A stretch of 32,159 nt of DNA from the NCBI GenBank assembly GCA_910579085.1, contig CAJTRU010000035.1, forward strand, positions 1 to 32,159, read 5' to 3'. Positions 17,500 through 25,050 of this stretch are shown piece after piece. The position numbers and the translations under genes are program-made. The stretch comes from an uncultured Lachnospiraceae bacterium (lineage in GTDB: Bacteria > Bacillota > Clostridia > Lachnospirales > Lachnospiraceae). Numbering within the stretch: position 1 is the first letter of the stretch; every line of letters starts with the position of its first letter. The notes under the pieces are model-generated. The model worked only from the letters and a program-made list of their open reading frames with translations. It did not search any database and was not told where the DNA came from.

Positions 17500-17616
17500 A
17501 TAGTGGCTTTATGTGCCGTTGCGTGTGTTATTGTAGCGGGAGCGTACCCCTTTTATGGAATATTCTGGCTCTGGCGCTAAAAACCGTCCGTTATCCACAA
17601 AATACAAGATAACTGG
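17500..17616 (-). repeat. Half copy E of the palindromic repeat family, inverted relative to copy C
   Basis: Its reverse complement aligns with the left half of copy C: terminal motif (GATAACTGG, 17608-17616), then GGATAACGGACGG, CCAGAGCCAGAATATTCC, GCTCCCGCTAC and CACACGCAACGGCACATAAAG. It stops at the beginning of the central stem. Copies C and E therefore face each other across about 480 bases that include the transposase remnant. The end at 17616 is about 20 bases before the tRNA promoter. Confidence 0.75.
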
Positions 17617-17636
17617 AAAAATTTTTAAAAAACCTC

Positions 17637-17668
17637 TTGACGTAACATGGGTCTTATGGTAGTATACT
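17637..17668 (+). promoter_or_regulatory. Probable promoter of tRNA-Arg
   Basis: TTGACG (17637-17642) is a good -35. Two -10 candidates follow: TAGTAT at 17660-17665 with a 17-base spacer, or TATACT at 17663-17668 with a longer, less usual 20-base spacer. Either gives a start only a few bases before the tRNA. Confidence 0.5.
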
Positions 17669-17676
17669 AGTTGTAC

Positions 17677-17748
17677 GCTCTCATAGTTAAATGGATATAA
17701 CAGCCCCCTCCTAAGGGGCAGTTGTAGGTTCGATTCCTACTGAGAGTG
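17677..17748 (+). tRNA. tRNA-Arg (anticodon CCU)
   Basis: A complete cloverleaf can be drawn: acceptor GCTCTCA/TGAGAGT (first pair G-U), D arm GTTA/TAAC, anticodon arm GCCCC/GGGGC with loop CTCCTAA (anticodon CCT, reading AGG), T arm GTAGG/CCTAC with loop TTCGATT, discriminator G. CCA is not encoded; a T-rich run that could end transcription follows at once. Confidence 0.93.
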
Positions 17749-17789
17749 CTTTTTTATTTTTGCGGATGTAATTAAGGATGTGCAAGTTT

Positions 17790-18028
17790 AACCTCATTAA
17801 GTAAGTCCCCCCGCTTCTTAAGCGGTGGGTTTAGGACTTACTTAGTCTGGCAGGAGTTCAAGCCCCTGCCAGACTGCCGCAAAGCGGCAATGAGGTTGGT
17901 TTGTAAGTGGGCAAGTAGCCAAGCCTGCTTGCAGGCATTGCGGATTGCGAATATCCGCTTGACTTGTATAATCCAGGTGTCCCATTAAGCTGCATATACC
18001 TGTATCTGGACAGGGATTTTGGCTTAAT
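17790..18028. ncRNA. Candidate structured RNA or fold-back element, three domains
   Basis: Domain 1 is a perfect four-way junction: outer stem 17790-17798/17889-17897 (AACCTCATT/AATGAGGTT); arm 17799-17808/17834-17843 topped by CCGCTT-CTT-AAGCGG; arm 17844-17854/17865-17875 (AGTCTGGCAGG/CCTGCCAGACT); arm 17876-17880/17884-17888 (GCCGC/GCGGC). No base is unpaired at the junction. Domain 2: CAAGT/ACTTG (17912-17916/17962-17966) encloses GCCTGC-TT-GCAGGC and GCGGAT-loop-ATCCGC. Domain 3: ATTAAGC/GCTTAAT (17984-17990/18022-18028) encloses CCTGT/ACAGG. The strand cannot be decided. It could be a stand-alone OMEGA/HEARO-type RNA left by an IscB or IS200/IS605-type element, or another RNA; no associated ORF is present. 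Confidence 0.5.
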
Positions 18029-18084
18029 AAGGGCATAGAATTAGGAATTAATATAATTACATATTACAGACAGGACGGTATATT

Positions 18085-19809
18085 ATGAAATTAAAGCGCA
18101 TTGTTTCTGTTTTGCTAGCTGGTGTAATTCTTATGACAAATATTGCATGGACAACCTCCAGTGCTGCTGTAAGTAATAACAGCCTGGTAATGCCAGCAAG
18201 AAAACAGGCTAAGAACGGACAAGGCAGTAAAAGTGTTAAATGGCCTTCTGGTCCAAAACCTAAAAGCCTGTCTTGTGATTCTGCTATTGTCATGGAAGTC
18301 TCCACTGGTTCAATATTATATAAAAAGAATATACACAAACAACATTATCCTGCAAGTATCACTAAAATATTAACTGCCCTGCTTCTGCTTGAGAACAGTT
18401 CATTAAGTGATACAGTAACGTTTTCAGAAGAGGCTGTATTTGGGATTGAGCCAGGAAGTTCTACGATTTATTCAGATGTTGGCGAGAAAATGTCTATGGA
18501 GCAATGTTTGTATGCTATTATGCTTGAATCGGCAAATGAGGTATGCCTTGCAGGTGGAGAGCATGTAGCAGGAAGTGTTAAGTCATTTGTAAATATGATG
18601 AATGACAAGGTTGCAGAATTAGGGCTTAAGAATACCCATTTTAACAATCCTAACGGGCTTCCTGATACAAAACATTACACAACGGCTTATGATATGGCAG
18701 TTATCTCAAGACAAGCCCTGCAAAATGCATCTTTTAGGAAGATAGCAGGTACAAAGACATATACATGTGATAAAACAAATACGCATAAAACAAAGCGTAT
18801 ATGGCGTAACCACCACCAGATGTTAAATGGGTATGACCATCCTAAATATGAATATAAATATTGTATTGGTGGCAAGACAGGTTTTACACAGGCATCACAG
18901 TATACACTTGTAACTTTTGCTGAGAAAAATGGTATGCAGCTTTTATCTGTTATTATGAAAGCAAGCAGCCCGAAACTTGGTGAGCCTAATGAATATACAG
19001 ATACAACAGCACTCCTTAATTTTGGGTTTGAAAATTACAGGAAATATAATGTTAATGAAGAAAAAACTGATATAAATGCAAGCCTTTTTAATAATTATAA
19101 TAATTTTTTTAATACAGAAAGTTCACCTGTGCATCTTTCCAGTGAATCAGCAGTTGTACTGCCTAAAGGAGTTAAACTTTCAAGTGCAAAGCAGAAGATA
19201 ACATACGATAAAAATGTTAGTATTAAAGATGGGAAAAATATTATTGGCAAAGTGACATACACTTATGGTGGCAGGGTAATGGGCTCTACTGATATAATTT
19301 ATGAAAAGGCATCATATAACCATCTTGATGAGGCATCAAGAAAGATAATAGATAGTGAAATAGAAGATATTGAAAATAATGTTGCTAAAAATGCTAGTAA
19401 AAATAAGCGCATTGCGAAAATAAAGAACGCAATTGCAGGCGTATTTTCACCAGTGATTAATTTTTTTGGAAAGCATATTTTTATTCCAGTGATTATATTA
19501 GGTATTGTGCTGGTAATAGCTTTAGCAGTATTTTTGTTTAAGAAATTACGCAACAACAGGGGAAGGGCACGCAGAAGCAGTGGAGGTTATAGAAGCAAGG
19601 CGGGCCGCAGAAGACATGCAAGGATGCAGAAACGGGAAAGACGCCATAATTTACCAGAAAAAGCAAGACGCCGTAACCACAGCAGCCATTACCAGAAGAA
19701 GCTAGCACCTGTGAAAAGTACACAAGGAAAGCATAAAAGGAGTACAGGTATTAGTAAACGCAAAAGAAATACACGTGAAAGTTTTGGAAAGAATTTCTTT
19801 GATTTTTAA
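18085..19809 (+). CDS. D-alanyl-D-alanine carboxypeptidase (DacF/PBP5-like) with basic C-terminal tail
   Basis: This low-molecular-weight penicillin-binding protein trims the terminal D-Ala from peptidoglycan stem peptides outside the membrane. A signal peptide covers about residues 1-28. The S11 peptidase domain has S91-ITK94 (nucleophile), SAN (149-151) and KTG (264-266), all intact. A C-terminal beta-rich region follows, then a membrane helix (about 463-485, IFIPVIILGIVLVIALAVFL). Unusually, about 85 residues follow that helix, very rich in Arg, Lys and His (GRARRSSGG, AGRRRHARMQKRERRH); by the positive-inside rule this tail should be cytoplasmic. At 574 residues it is longer than typical DacF (about 390). 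It ends with a strong hairpin terminator. Confidence 0.93.
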   Translation: MKLKRIVSVLLAGVILMTNIAWTTSSAAVSNNSLVMPARKQAKNGQGSKSVKWPSGPKPKSLSCDSAIVMEVSTGSILYKKNIHKQHYPASITKILTALLLLENSSLSDTVTFSEEAVFGIEPGSSTIYSDVGEKMSMEQCLYAIMLESANEVCLAGGEHVAGSVKSFVNMMNDKVAELGLKNTHFNNPNGLPDTKHYTTAYDMAVISRQALQNASFRKIAGTKTYTCDKTNTHKTKRIWRNHHQMLNGYDHPKYEYKYCIGGKTGFTQASQYTLVTFAEKNGMQLLSVIMKASSPKLGEPNEYTDTTALLNFGFENYRKYNVNEEKTDINASLFNNYNNFFNTESSPVHLSSESAVVLPKGVKLSSAKQKITYDKNVSIKDGKNIIGKVTYTYGGRVMGSTDIIYEKASYNHLDEASRKIIDSEIEDIENNVAKNASKNKRIAKIKNAIAGVFSPVINFFGKHIFIPVIILGIVLVIALAVFLFKKLRNNRGRARRSSGGYRSKAGRRRHARMQKRERRHNLPEKARRRNHSSHYQKKLAPVKSTQGKHKRSTGISKRKRNTRESFGKNFFDF

Positions 19810-19825
19810 TACTATATAAACAATG

Positions 19826-19866
19826 AAATGGAGCAATATTATAATTCCAATAATATTGCTCCATTT
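19826..19866. terminator. Terminator between the carboxypeptidase and glucanase genes
   Basis: A perfect 17-bp inverted repeat: AAATGGAGCAATATTAT (19826-19842) and its complement at 19850-19866, with a seven-base loop. It starts 16 bases after the carboxypeptidase stop. Short T-rich stretches exist on both sides, so it may also stop transcripts from the convergent glucanase gene. Confidence 0.8.
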
Positions 19867-20002
19867 AAAAATATAATTACCAGTTTCTATTAAATTCCCA
19901 ATGGCTTTTTATACTATAATTATAATACAAATTGATTAAAAAATCTTTACATTTTCCTTAATTTTTTAATTAAGCAGGCGGGCAAGAATATGTTATATAC
20001 AT

Positions 20003-22804
20003 TTATTTAATTTCCATTGAGTTTTTGTATCCTGTTTTTGCAGTAAACAGTTTTATATATGCTGGTTTTTTATTTTTCTTGCATTGTATAACAGCATCTT
20101 TTTTAATTCCTGCTATTGAATTTTTTCCAACAGATTTAAGTTTAGTGCCCTTAATATTGATGTTTGAAAGGTATTTACAGTTATAGAAAGCCATTTTGCC
20201 AATTTTGGTAATATTGTTGCCGATTATAACTTCTGTAATTTGTTTATTTCCTTTACATGCATTATCTGCTATTGAAGTGACCTTAAATGTTATGCCTTGC
20301 AGTTTTACTTTAGCAGGAATTTTTACTTTTAGTAAATCTTTTGTAATTCCATTAAATGTTGTTTCAGGAGAATTTCCTGTTTTGGTTATTTTATATTCCA
20401 TGCCATTTAATTTTATTATAGAACCTTTTTGGGTTTTGTTTGTAGAATTATCTACATTATTACTATCATTAATAGTATTGTTATCTGTATTACCAGTATT
20501 TCTGTTACCATTATTTTCAGGCGGGCTGGATGGGCTGGTTTCCTCTTGTTCTCCAAATTCAAGTTCTGATAATGTAAAATTTATTGTTATTTTTTGTGGA
20601 TTTTTTATTCCTTTAAAGTTTGCAACACCACCTGATGCCTGGATTTCTTCTACTGCTGAACCATCCCATGAATTTACTGGGTCATTGGTATCAAATATGC
20701 CTGGATTTTTCAATGCAGATTTAAAGCCATTATTTTTAATTGTAAGTTTAACACCATCTACATCAATTTCATTATATTTAATCTGGCAGGTTTTAAGCGG
20801 GCTTTTTAATGTTTTTCCTGATGTTACATCATAATCCTTTATATAGATTGCAGTAAGTTTTTCAAGGCTTTTTACGCCTGCGCTTTTTGCAGCATCAGAA
20901 AGGTCTTTGTTACAGTCGAATGTAAGGGTATATGTACCATTTTCTGTTACACATATAGTGTCTTTTCCAGTTTCATTTGCAAAATAATTGTGTGCAGAAT
21001 CATTGTAATAAACATTAATTGATAGATTTAATTTTTTCTCTGTTTCTTTTTTAGATACATTTACTTTGATTTCCTGTTTAATGCCGCCTGTAGATGAAAC
21101 AGTAATTATTGCAGAGCCTTCACCTGTTGCAAGCACTTTACCTATAGAAGAAACAGTAGCAACATTTTCATCAGAAGAAGTAAAATATAAGGTTTCATCT
21201 GTATCTGTAGGTAAAACTTTTGTGCTTAAATATTCATATCCGCCGGTATTTAAGTCCAGTTCCTGTTCTGCTGTTTCAAGTGATGTACAAGGCCTTGAAC
21301 TTGTAGTATCTGTAACAGTTACTTTGATTTGCTGTTCTATGGTGCTGTTCTGGGTAAATGCTGTAATTGTAGCTGTACCAGTGCCCTTTGCATTTATTTT
21401 GCCATAAGCAGCAGTTGCAACAGATGGATTATCAGTTTTCCAGAGTATTACATCATTTGAATTTGATGGTTCAAATGATGTAGTAATTTCTGATGTTTCA
21501 TTAATCTGAAGTGAAACTTCCTGTTTTGATAAATTAAGTGAAGTGACTGGTATTATTTCAGGTTTTTTCTTAAGTGTAGAATAATCTGTTCCAGAATTTA
21601 AACCATTAAATCCCCTCATAAGCCCATCAGTAATATTTTTCTCAATAGGCTGGCATTTGGCCCTGTCTATAATTGAAAAGCTGTAATCTGGTTTCTGGCT
21701 TCTGTCATACCAGCCTTGGTCCCAGTATATACCAGCAATTTTATATTTTTTAAATATGCGGTTTATCCCTTCTAGATAAAATTCACGCTGTACAGGGTTA
21801 TCCTTATTATTACACCCATATTCACCAGCTACAACAGGTATGCCTTTTGATGTGTATTTATCATATAAAGGCTTTAATTCGGTTTCATTATACGCCATTT
21901 TTTTAAGGTCATATTTTGTATATGAGTCTGATATGTTTGTGGAAGCTCCACAAAAGTTTCCAGGGGTATAATAATGTATTGATACAATTTGCCTGTCTGG
22001 TACAGTATCTTCAGGGAGTGAAAATTTGTTTTTTTCATTGCAAACAGAGTCAATATAATTATATTTACCAGGCATCATCAGCCAGCGTTCACTGTTATTT
22101 GAGCCTGTAGCTCTTACCGTATTAGTAAAAATCTGGTTAAGCTTCATAATAACTGCATTTTCTTCAGCAGGTGTCATTTTAATACCTTGCACTTCGTTCA
22201 TTGATTCAAATATAAGATGTTCATCATAATCCTTAAAACGGTTTGCAATGTTTTTCCATACTCCTGCAAATTTCTTTTCAAGAGTTTCCTGGTCATCTGA
22301 TGCAATACGCAGCCATCCTGTCTGCTCTGCACCATCATGGTGGATATTAATAATACAATACATATCCTGGTTTATACAATAATCCACTATATCCTGCACT
22401 CTGTTAATCCATGCTTCATCAATCTGGTAATTATTATTATCATCAATTTTAGTTCCCCATGTTACAGGAATTCTGACAGTGTTGAATCCTAAATCATGTA
22501 TTGATTTTATAAGGGCTTTAGTGGTTTTATCATTCTGCCATTGGAGTTCATACGGGGTAAAGCCAGTATGTCCATCCATTGTATTGCCAAGATTCCAGCC
22601 AGCACCCATATCTTTAACCAGTTCATCTGCTGAAAGTACCCTGAAATACTGCTGGTGGCTGCTTGTAAAACCATCCTGGGTAATTTCTACGTTTTGTTGT
22701 TCTTGTGCGTTATTTATAGTGGCAGCACGTGGTACATTAATACTGCTAAATAACATTCCGGCAACAAGGGCAATAGTAATTATATTGTTTTTTGTTATTT
22801 TCAT
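20003..22804 (-). CDS. Secreted modular GH5 glucanase (cellulase-like) with Big2 and LRR modules
   Basis: It is predicted to cleave beta-1,4-glucan outside the cell. Signal peptide about 1-28. The GH5 domain covers about 55-400: GWNLGNTMD (69-77), RIPVTWG, NIHHDG, the acid/base Glu204 in SMNE, and the nucleophile Glu328 in VVAGEYG. Two Big2 Ig-like domains follow (about 418-498 and 505-584, each with a 'SxNxxVATV' type core), then a beta-rich domain I cannot name (591-750, possibly carbohydrate-binding), an Asn/Thr/Ser linker (751-795), and a BspA-type leucine-rich (LRR_5) segment (about 800-905: ITEVIIGNNITKIGKMAFYN). No sortase motif or dockerin is visible. The ribosome site is GAGGT. A divergent AraC regulator lies 302 bases away and is its likely controller. 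Confidence 0.9.
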   Translation of the reverse strand: MKITKNNIITIALVAGMLFSSINVPRAATINNAQEQQNVEITQDGFTSSHQQYFRVLSADELVKDMGAGWNLGNTMDGHTGFTPYELQWQNDKTTKALIKSIHDLGFNTVRIPVTWGTKIDDNNNYQIDEAWINRVQDIVDYCINQDMYCIINIHHDGAEQTGWLRIASDDQETLEKKFAGVWKNIANRFKDYDEHLIFESMNEVQGIKMTPAEENAVIMKLNQIFTNTVRATGSNNSERWLMMPGKYNYIDSVCNEKNKFSLPEDTVPDRQIVSIHYYTPGNFCGASTNISDSYTKYDLKKMAYNETELKPLYDKYTSKGIPVVAGEYGCNNKDNPVQREFYLEGINRIFKKYKIAGIYWDQGWYDRSQKPDYSFSIIDRAKCQPIEKNITDGLMRGFNGLNSGTDYSTLKKKPEIIPVTSLNLSKQEVSLQINETSEITTSFEPSNSNDVILWKTDNPSVATAAYGKINAKGTGTATITAFTQNSTIEQQIKVTVTDTTSSRPCTSLETAEQELDLNTGGYEYLSTKVLPTDTDETLYFTSSDENVATVSSIGKVLATGEGSAIITVSSTGGIKQEIKVNVSKKETEKKLNLSINVYYNDSAHNYFANETGKDTICVTENGTYTLTFDCNKDLSDAAKSAGVKSLEKLTAIYIKDYDVTSGKTLKSPLKTCQIKYNEIDVDGVKLTIKNNGFKSALKNPGIFDTNDPVNSWDGSAVEEIQASGGVANFKGIKNPQKITINFTLSELEFGEQEETSPSSPPENNGNRNTGNTDNNTINDSNNVDNSTNKTQKGSIIKLNGMEYKITKTGNSPETTFNGITKDLLKVKIPAKVKLQGITFKVTSIADNACKGNKQITEVIIGNNITKIGKMAFYNCKYLSNINIKGTKLKSVGKNSIAGIKKDAVIQCKKNKKPAYIKLFTAKTGYKNSMEIK

Positions 22805-23106
22805 TTTTACCTCATTTCTACGCTGTTTATATATAAAATATTATTGTGCCATGCAGCGCACAGGCACAAATGTAAAATATATGTACAGGCAGGGAATGTT
22901 CTTTATTAAAAAAGGTAGGGGCATAGAAGTTGTACCAGACATGCCCTGCCATAGATTTAATCTAACAAAACATTATGTATGTTTATATAAGATTTATTAG
23001 ATTTATATAAAAAATTTTATATCAAGATATAAGTATATGTAGTAAAATCTATATAATATATGGAAAAACGGAAATTATCCGATGTATCTATAACAGGGGG
23101 CTTTTT
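22805..23106. promoter_or_regulatory. Divergent control region between the glucanase and AraC genes
   Basis: This 302-base, very AT-rich stretch has no gene. It holds several inverted repeats: TGTGCC/GGCACA (22845-22850, 22863-22868), GGCAGGGAATGT/ACATGCCCTGCC (22888-22899, 22939-22950; 11 of 12 paired) and TAGATTTAATCTA (22952-22964), plus recurring AGATTTAT words. TATAAT at 23052-23057 could be the -10 of the regulator gene, but no good -35 precedes it, as is usual for activated promoters. These are candidate AraC-type operators; none is proven. Confidence 0.45.
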
Positions 23107-23844
23107 ATGGGATTAAATAATAAACTGGATTACCAGCTTTTTGTCCAGCGTGAAAATATGTTTTTGCACCAGCCATATAAAAATGAACTGGATTTTTATT
23201 CTGCTATAAGAAATGGAGATATAGAATATATCAAGGAACTGAAGCGGAAATATTCCGCTTTTAAGAACACTGGAAAAGGCAGGCTGTCAAAAAATACTTT
23301 GCAGAATGAAAGATACCATTTTGTAACAAATACAGCACTTATTACTAGAAATTGCATTGAAGGAGGACTTCCCCAGGAAAAAGCTTATACATTAAGTGAT
23401 TTGTATATACAGGAGATGGATACACTCTTTAGCATTGAGGAAATACATGAATTAAATGATAAAATGGTATTTGATTTTACAATGCATATGAAAGAGCTGC
23501 ATAAAACAAGGATAGTGTCACATCATATAAGGAAATGTATTGAATATATATACAATAACCTGCATGAACCACTTACGGTAAACAGCATAAGCAGGCAGAT
23601 GGGGCTTAATCCATGTTATTTGTCAACTCTTTTTAAAAAAGAAACAGGAAAAACAATACATGCCTTTATACAGGAAACCAGGCTTGATACGGCAGCAGAA
23701 ATGTTAAAAAATACAGAATATCCATATGCACTGGTTTCTAATACATTGTGTTTTTCATCACAAAGCCATTTTACAAAGCTTTTCCGTGAACATACAGGAT
23801 TAACGCCAAAAGAATACCGGATAAAATACAGTTTAATTCCATAA
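23107..23844 (+). CDS. AraC-family transcriptional regulator
   Basis: A DNA-binding regulator of 245 residues. The C-terminal 100 residues are a standard double helix-turn-helix AraC domain: YIYNNLHEPLTVNSISRQMGLNPCYLSTLFKKETG with the first helix-turn-helix, then FSSQSHFTKLFREHTGLTPKEYR with the second. The N-terminal 130 residues are helical and do not look like the arabinose-binding cupin; the ligand is unknown. The ATG follows a GGGGG ribosome site by six bases. The divergent glucanase gene suggests that it senses a plant beta-glucan signal and controls that gene, which is inference. It converges with the DHHW gene with only 28 bases between stops. Confidence 0.9.
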   Translation: MGLNNKLDYQLFVQRENMFLHQPYKNELDFYSAIRNGDIEYIKELKRKYSAFKNTGKGRLSKNTLQNERYHFVTNTALITRNCIEGGLPQEKAYTLSDLYIQEMDTLFSIEEIHELNDKMVFDFTMHMKELHKTRIVSHHIRKCIEYIYNNLHEPLTVNSISRQMGLNPCYLSTLFKKETGKTIHAFIQETRLDTAAEMLKNTEYPYALVSNTLCFSSQSHFTKLFREHTGLTPKEYRIKYSLIP

Positions 23845-23872
23845 AAGGGGTTATTATGCATTACTGTGTGGG

Positions 23873-25000
23873 TTATTTTATAAGTTTATACAGGTTTTTA
23901 TCATTTGCAAAATTGCTGGCCTCGTATAGCACAAGTATATGGTTATAGTTTTCTGATAGTGCAGTATCCAGTAACGGACTGTTATAGTACCTTGCATCAA
24001 TCATTGTTATATGTGAGTAATCATTAAGCAGGAATGGTACAAAACTGTTAGCAAATGAGTCTTTTAATACAAGAAGTTTCTGGTCTGCATTGCTGCCTGT
24101 TGTAATATCTACCCTGCCATAATTGCCTCCAAAGAAGTAAGCATATTTATCTTTTTGGTCCAGGTATTCTTTATTATATATGCCAGTTTGCTTTTTGCCA
24201 TCATATACTACCTCTGCATTTTCTGCAAGGCTGGTCTGTATTGCATATATATTATCTGGTTTTGCTGTAAATACAGGCGCTTTTGAATAGAGTGTGCCAT
24301 AAAAACTGCTGCTGGCTTTTACAGGGTTAAATGAATTGTAAGGCTGTGCGGTTAAACCAGTTGTTGTACAGTATTCCTGGTATGCAGCATAAGCACCAGG
24401 AAGCGTCCAGTGGTGGTCTGTTTTAAAGTAGAAATCCCCGTTTTCATTACTGCCAGGGGATAGAGCTTTACGTAAGTCTGTTATATAATCTGTTCCAAGT
24501 ATTGTACTGGCAGTATTGTAGATAGTATCTGCATTATAGAAAGGTGCAAATGCTGGAAGTTTGTTATTAAGTATTGTTCCAGGGGATGGTACAAACATTG
24601 TGTATACATCTGCCTGCTGTTTTTCTATAAAATAGCTTAAATATTTTAAGTTTTGTACAAGCTGGTCTTTGGAAATATTACTATCTTCTATTTTTTCTAT
24701 ATAGTATTGGTCTTTGGCAAGGTATACACCGCCAATATCTTTAAATCCCAGGGATTTTTTAAAAGATGTGGACAGCCCTGCCATAAAATCACGTATAAAA
24801 AACTGGTCATTAAATGCATCAGAAACTTTTTCCTGGAATTCACCAGAAATTATTTCACTTGTATTTATTTTTGGAAGCTTGTCAAGATACCTGTTTTCAA
24901 TGGCAGAATATTCACGCTGTGGCAGTACCAGCACTAAAAGCCCAGGTACTGCAAGTATAATAAATATAATGATGGAATATATTATATATGTTTTTTTCAT
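23873..25000 (-). CDS. DHHW family protein (AlgJ/AlgX-like), membrane-anchored
   Basis: The family is related to the SGNH-type AlgJ/AlgX proteins that help O-acetylate exopolysaccharides outside the membrane. The product has 375 residues, one N-terminal membrane anchor (about 5-27) and an extracytoplasmic domain. The family name motif is present as KTDHHWT (DHHW at 195-198), followed by AAYQEYC. LVLKDSFANSFVPFL near the C terminus carries the conserved DSF serine motif expected of an SGNH-like active site. It is the last gene of a four-gene operon, 50 bases behind the MBOAT gene, and should work with it in acyl transfer to a surface glycan. Confidence 0.88.
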   Translation of the reverse strand: MKKTYIIYSIIIFIILAVPGLLVLVLPQREYSAIENRYLDKLPKINTSEIISGEFQEKVSDAFNDQFFIRDFMAGLSTSFKKSLGFKDIGGVYLAKDQYYIEKIEDSNISKDQLVQNLKYLSYFIEKQQADVYTMFVPSPGTILNNKLPAFAPFYNADTIYNTASTILGTDYITDLRKALSPGSNENGDFYFKTDHHWTLPGAYAAYQEYCTTTGLTAQPYNSFNPVKASSSFYGTLYSKAPVFTAKPDNIYAIQTSLAENAEVVYDGKKQTGIYNKEYLDQKDKYAYFFGGNYGRVDITTGSNADQKLLVLKDSFANSFVPFLLNDYSHITMIDARYYNSPLLDTALSENYNHILVLYEASNFANDKNLYKLIK

Positions 25001-25050
25001 AATAGCCCCCTGTGCTGGCTTTGGCAGCTTAAATGGTATAACAGGCAGGG

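Noticed and set aside
17842..18036. Minus-strand open frame of 64 codons over the structured intergenic region
   Set aside because: It lies wholly inside the nested hairpins, has no clear ribosome site, and its composition looks like translated palindromes rather than protein.
22479..23000. Plus-strand open frame of 173 codons overlapping the glucanase start
   Set aside because: Antisense to the signal peptide and GH5 region, continuing into AT-rich control DNA, with no ribosome site.
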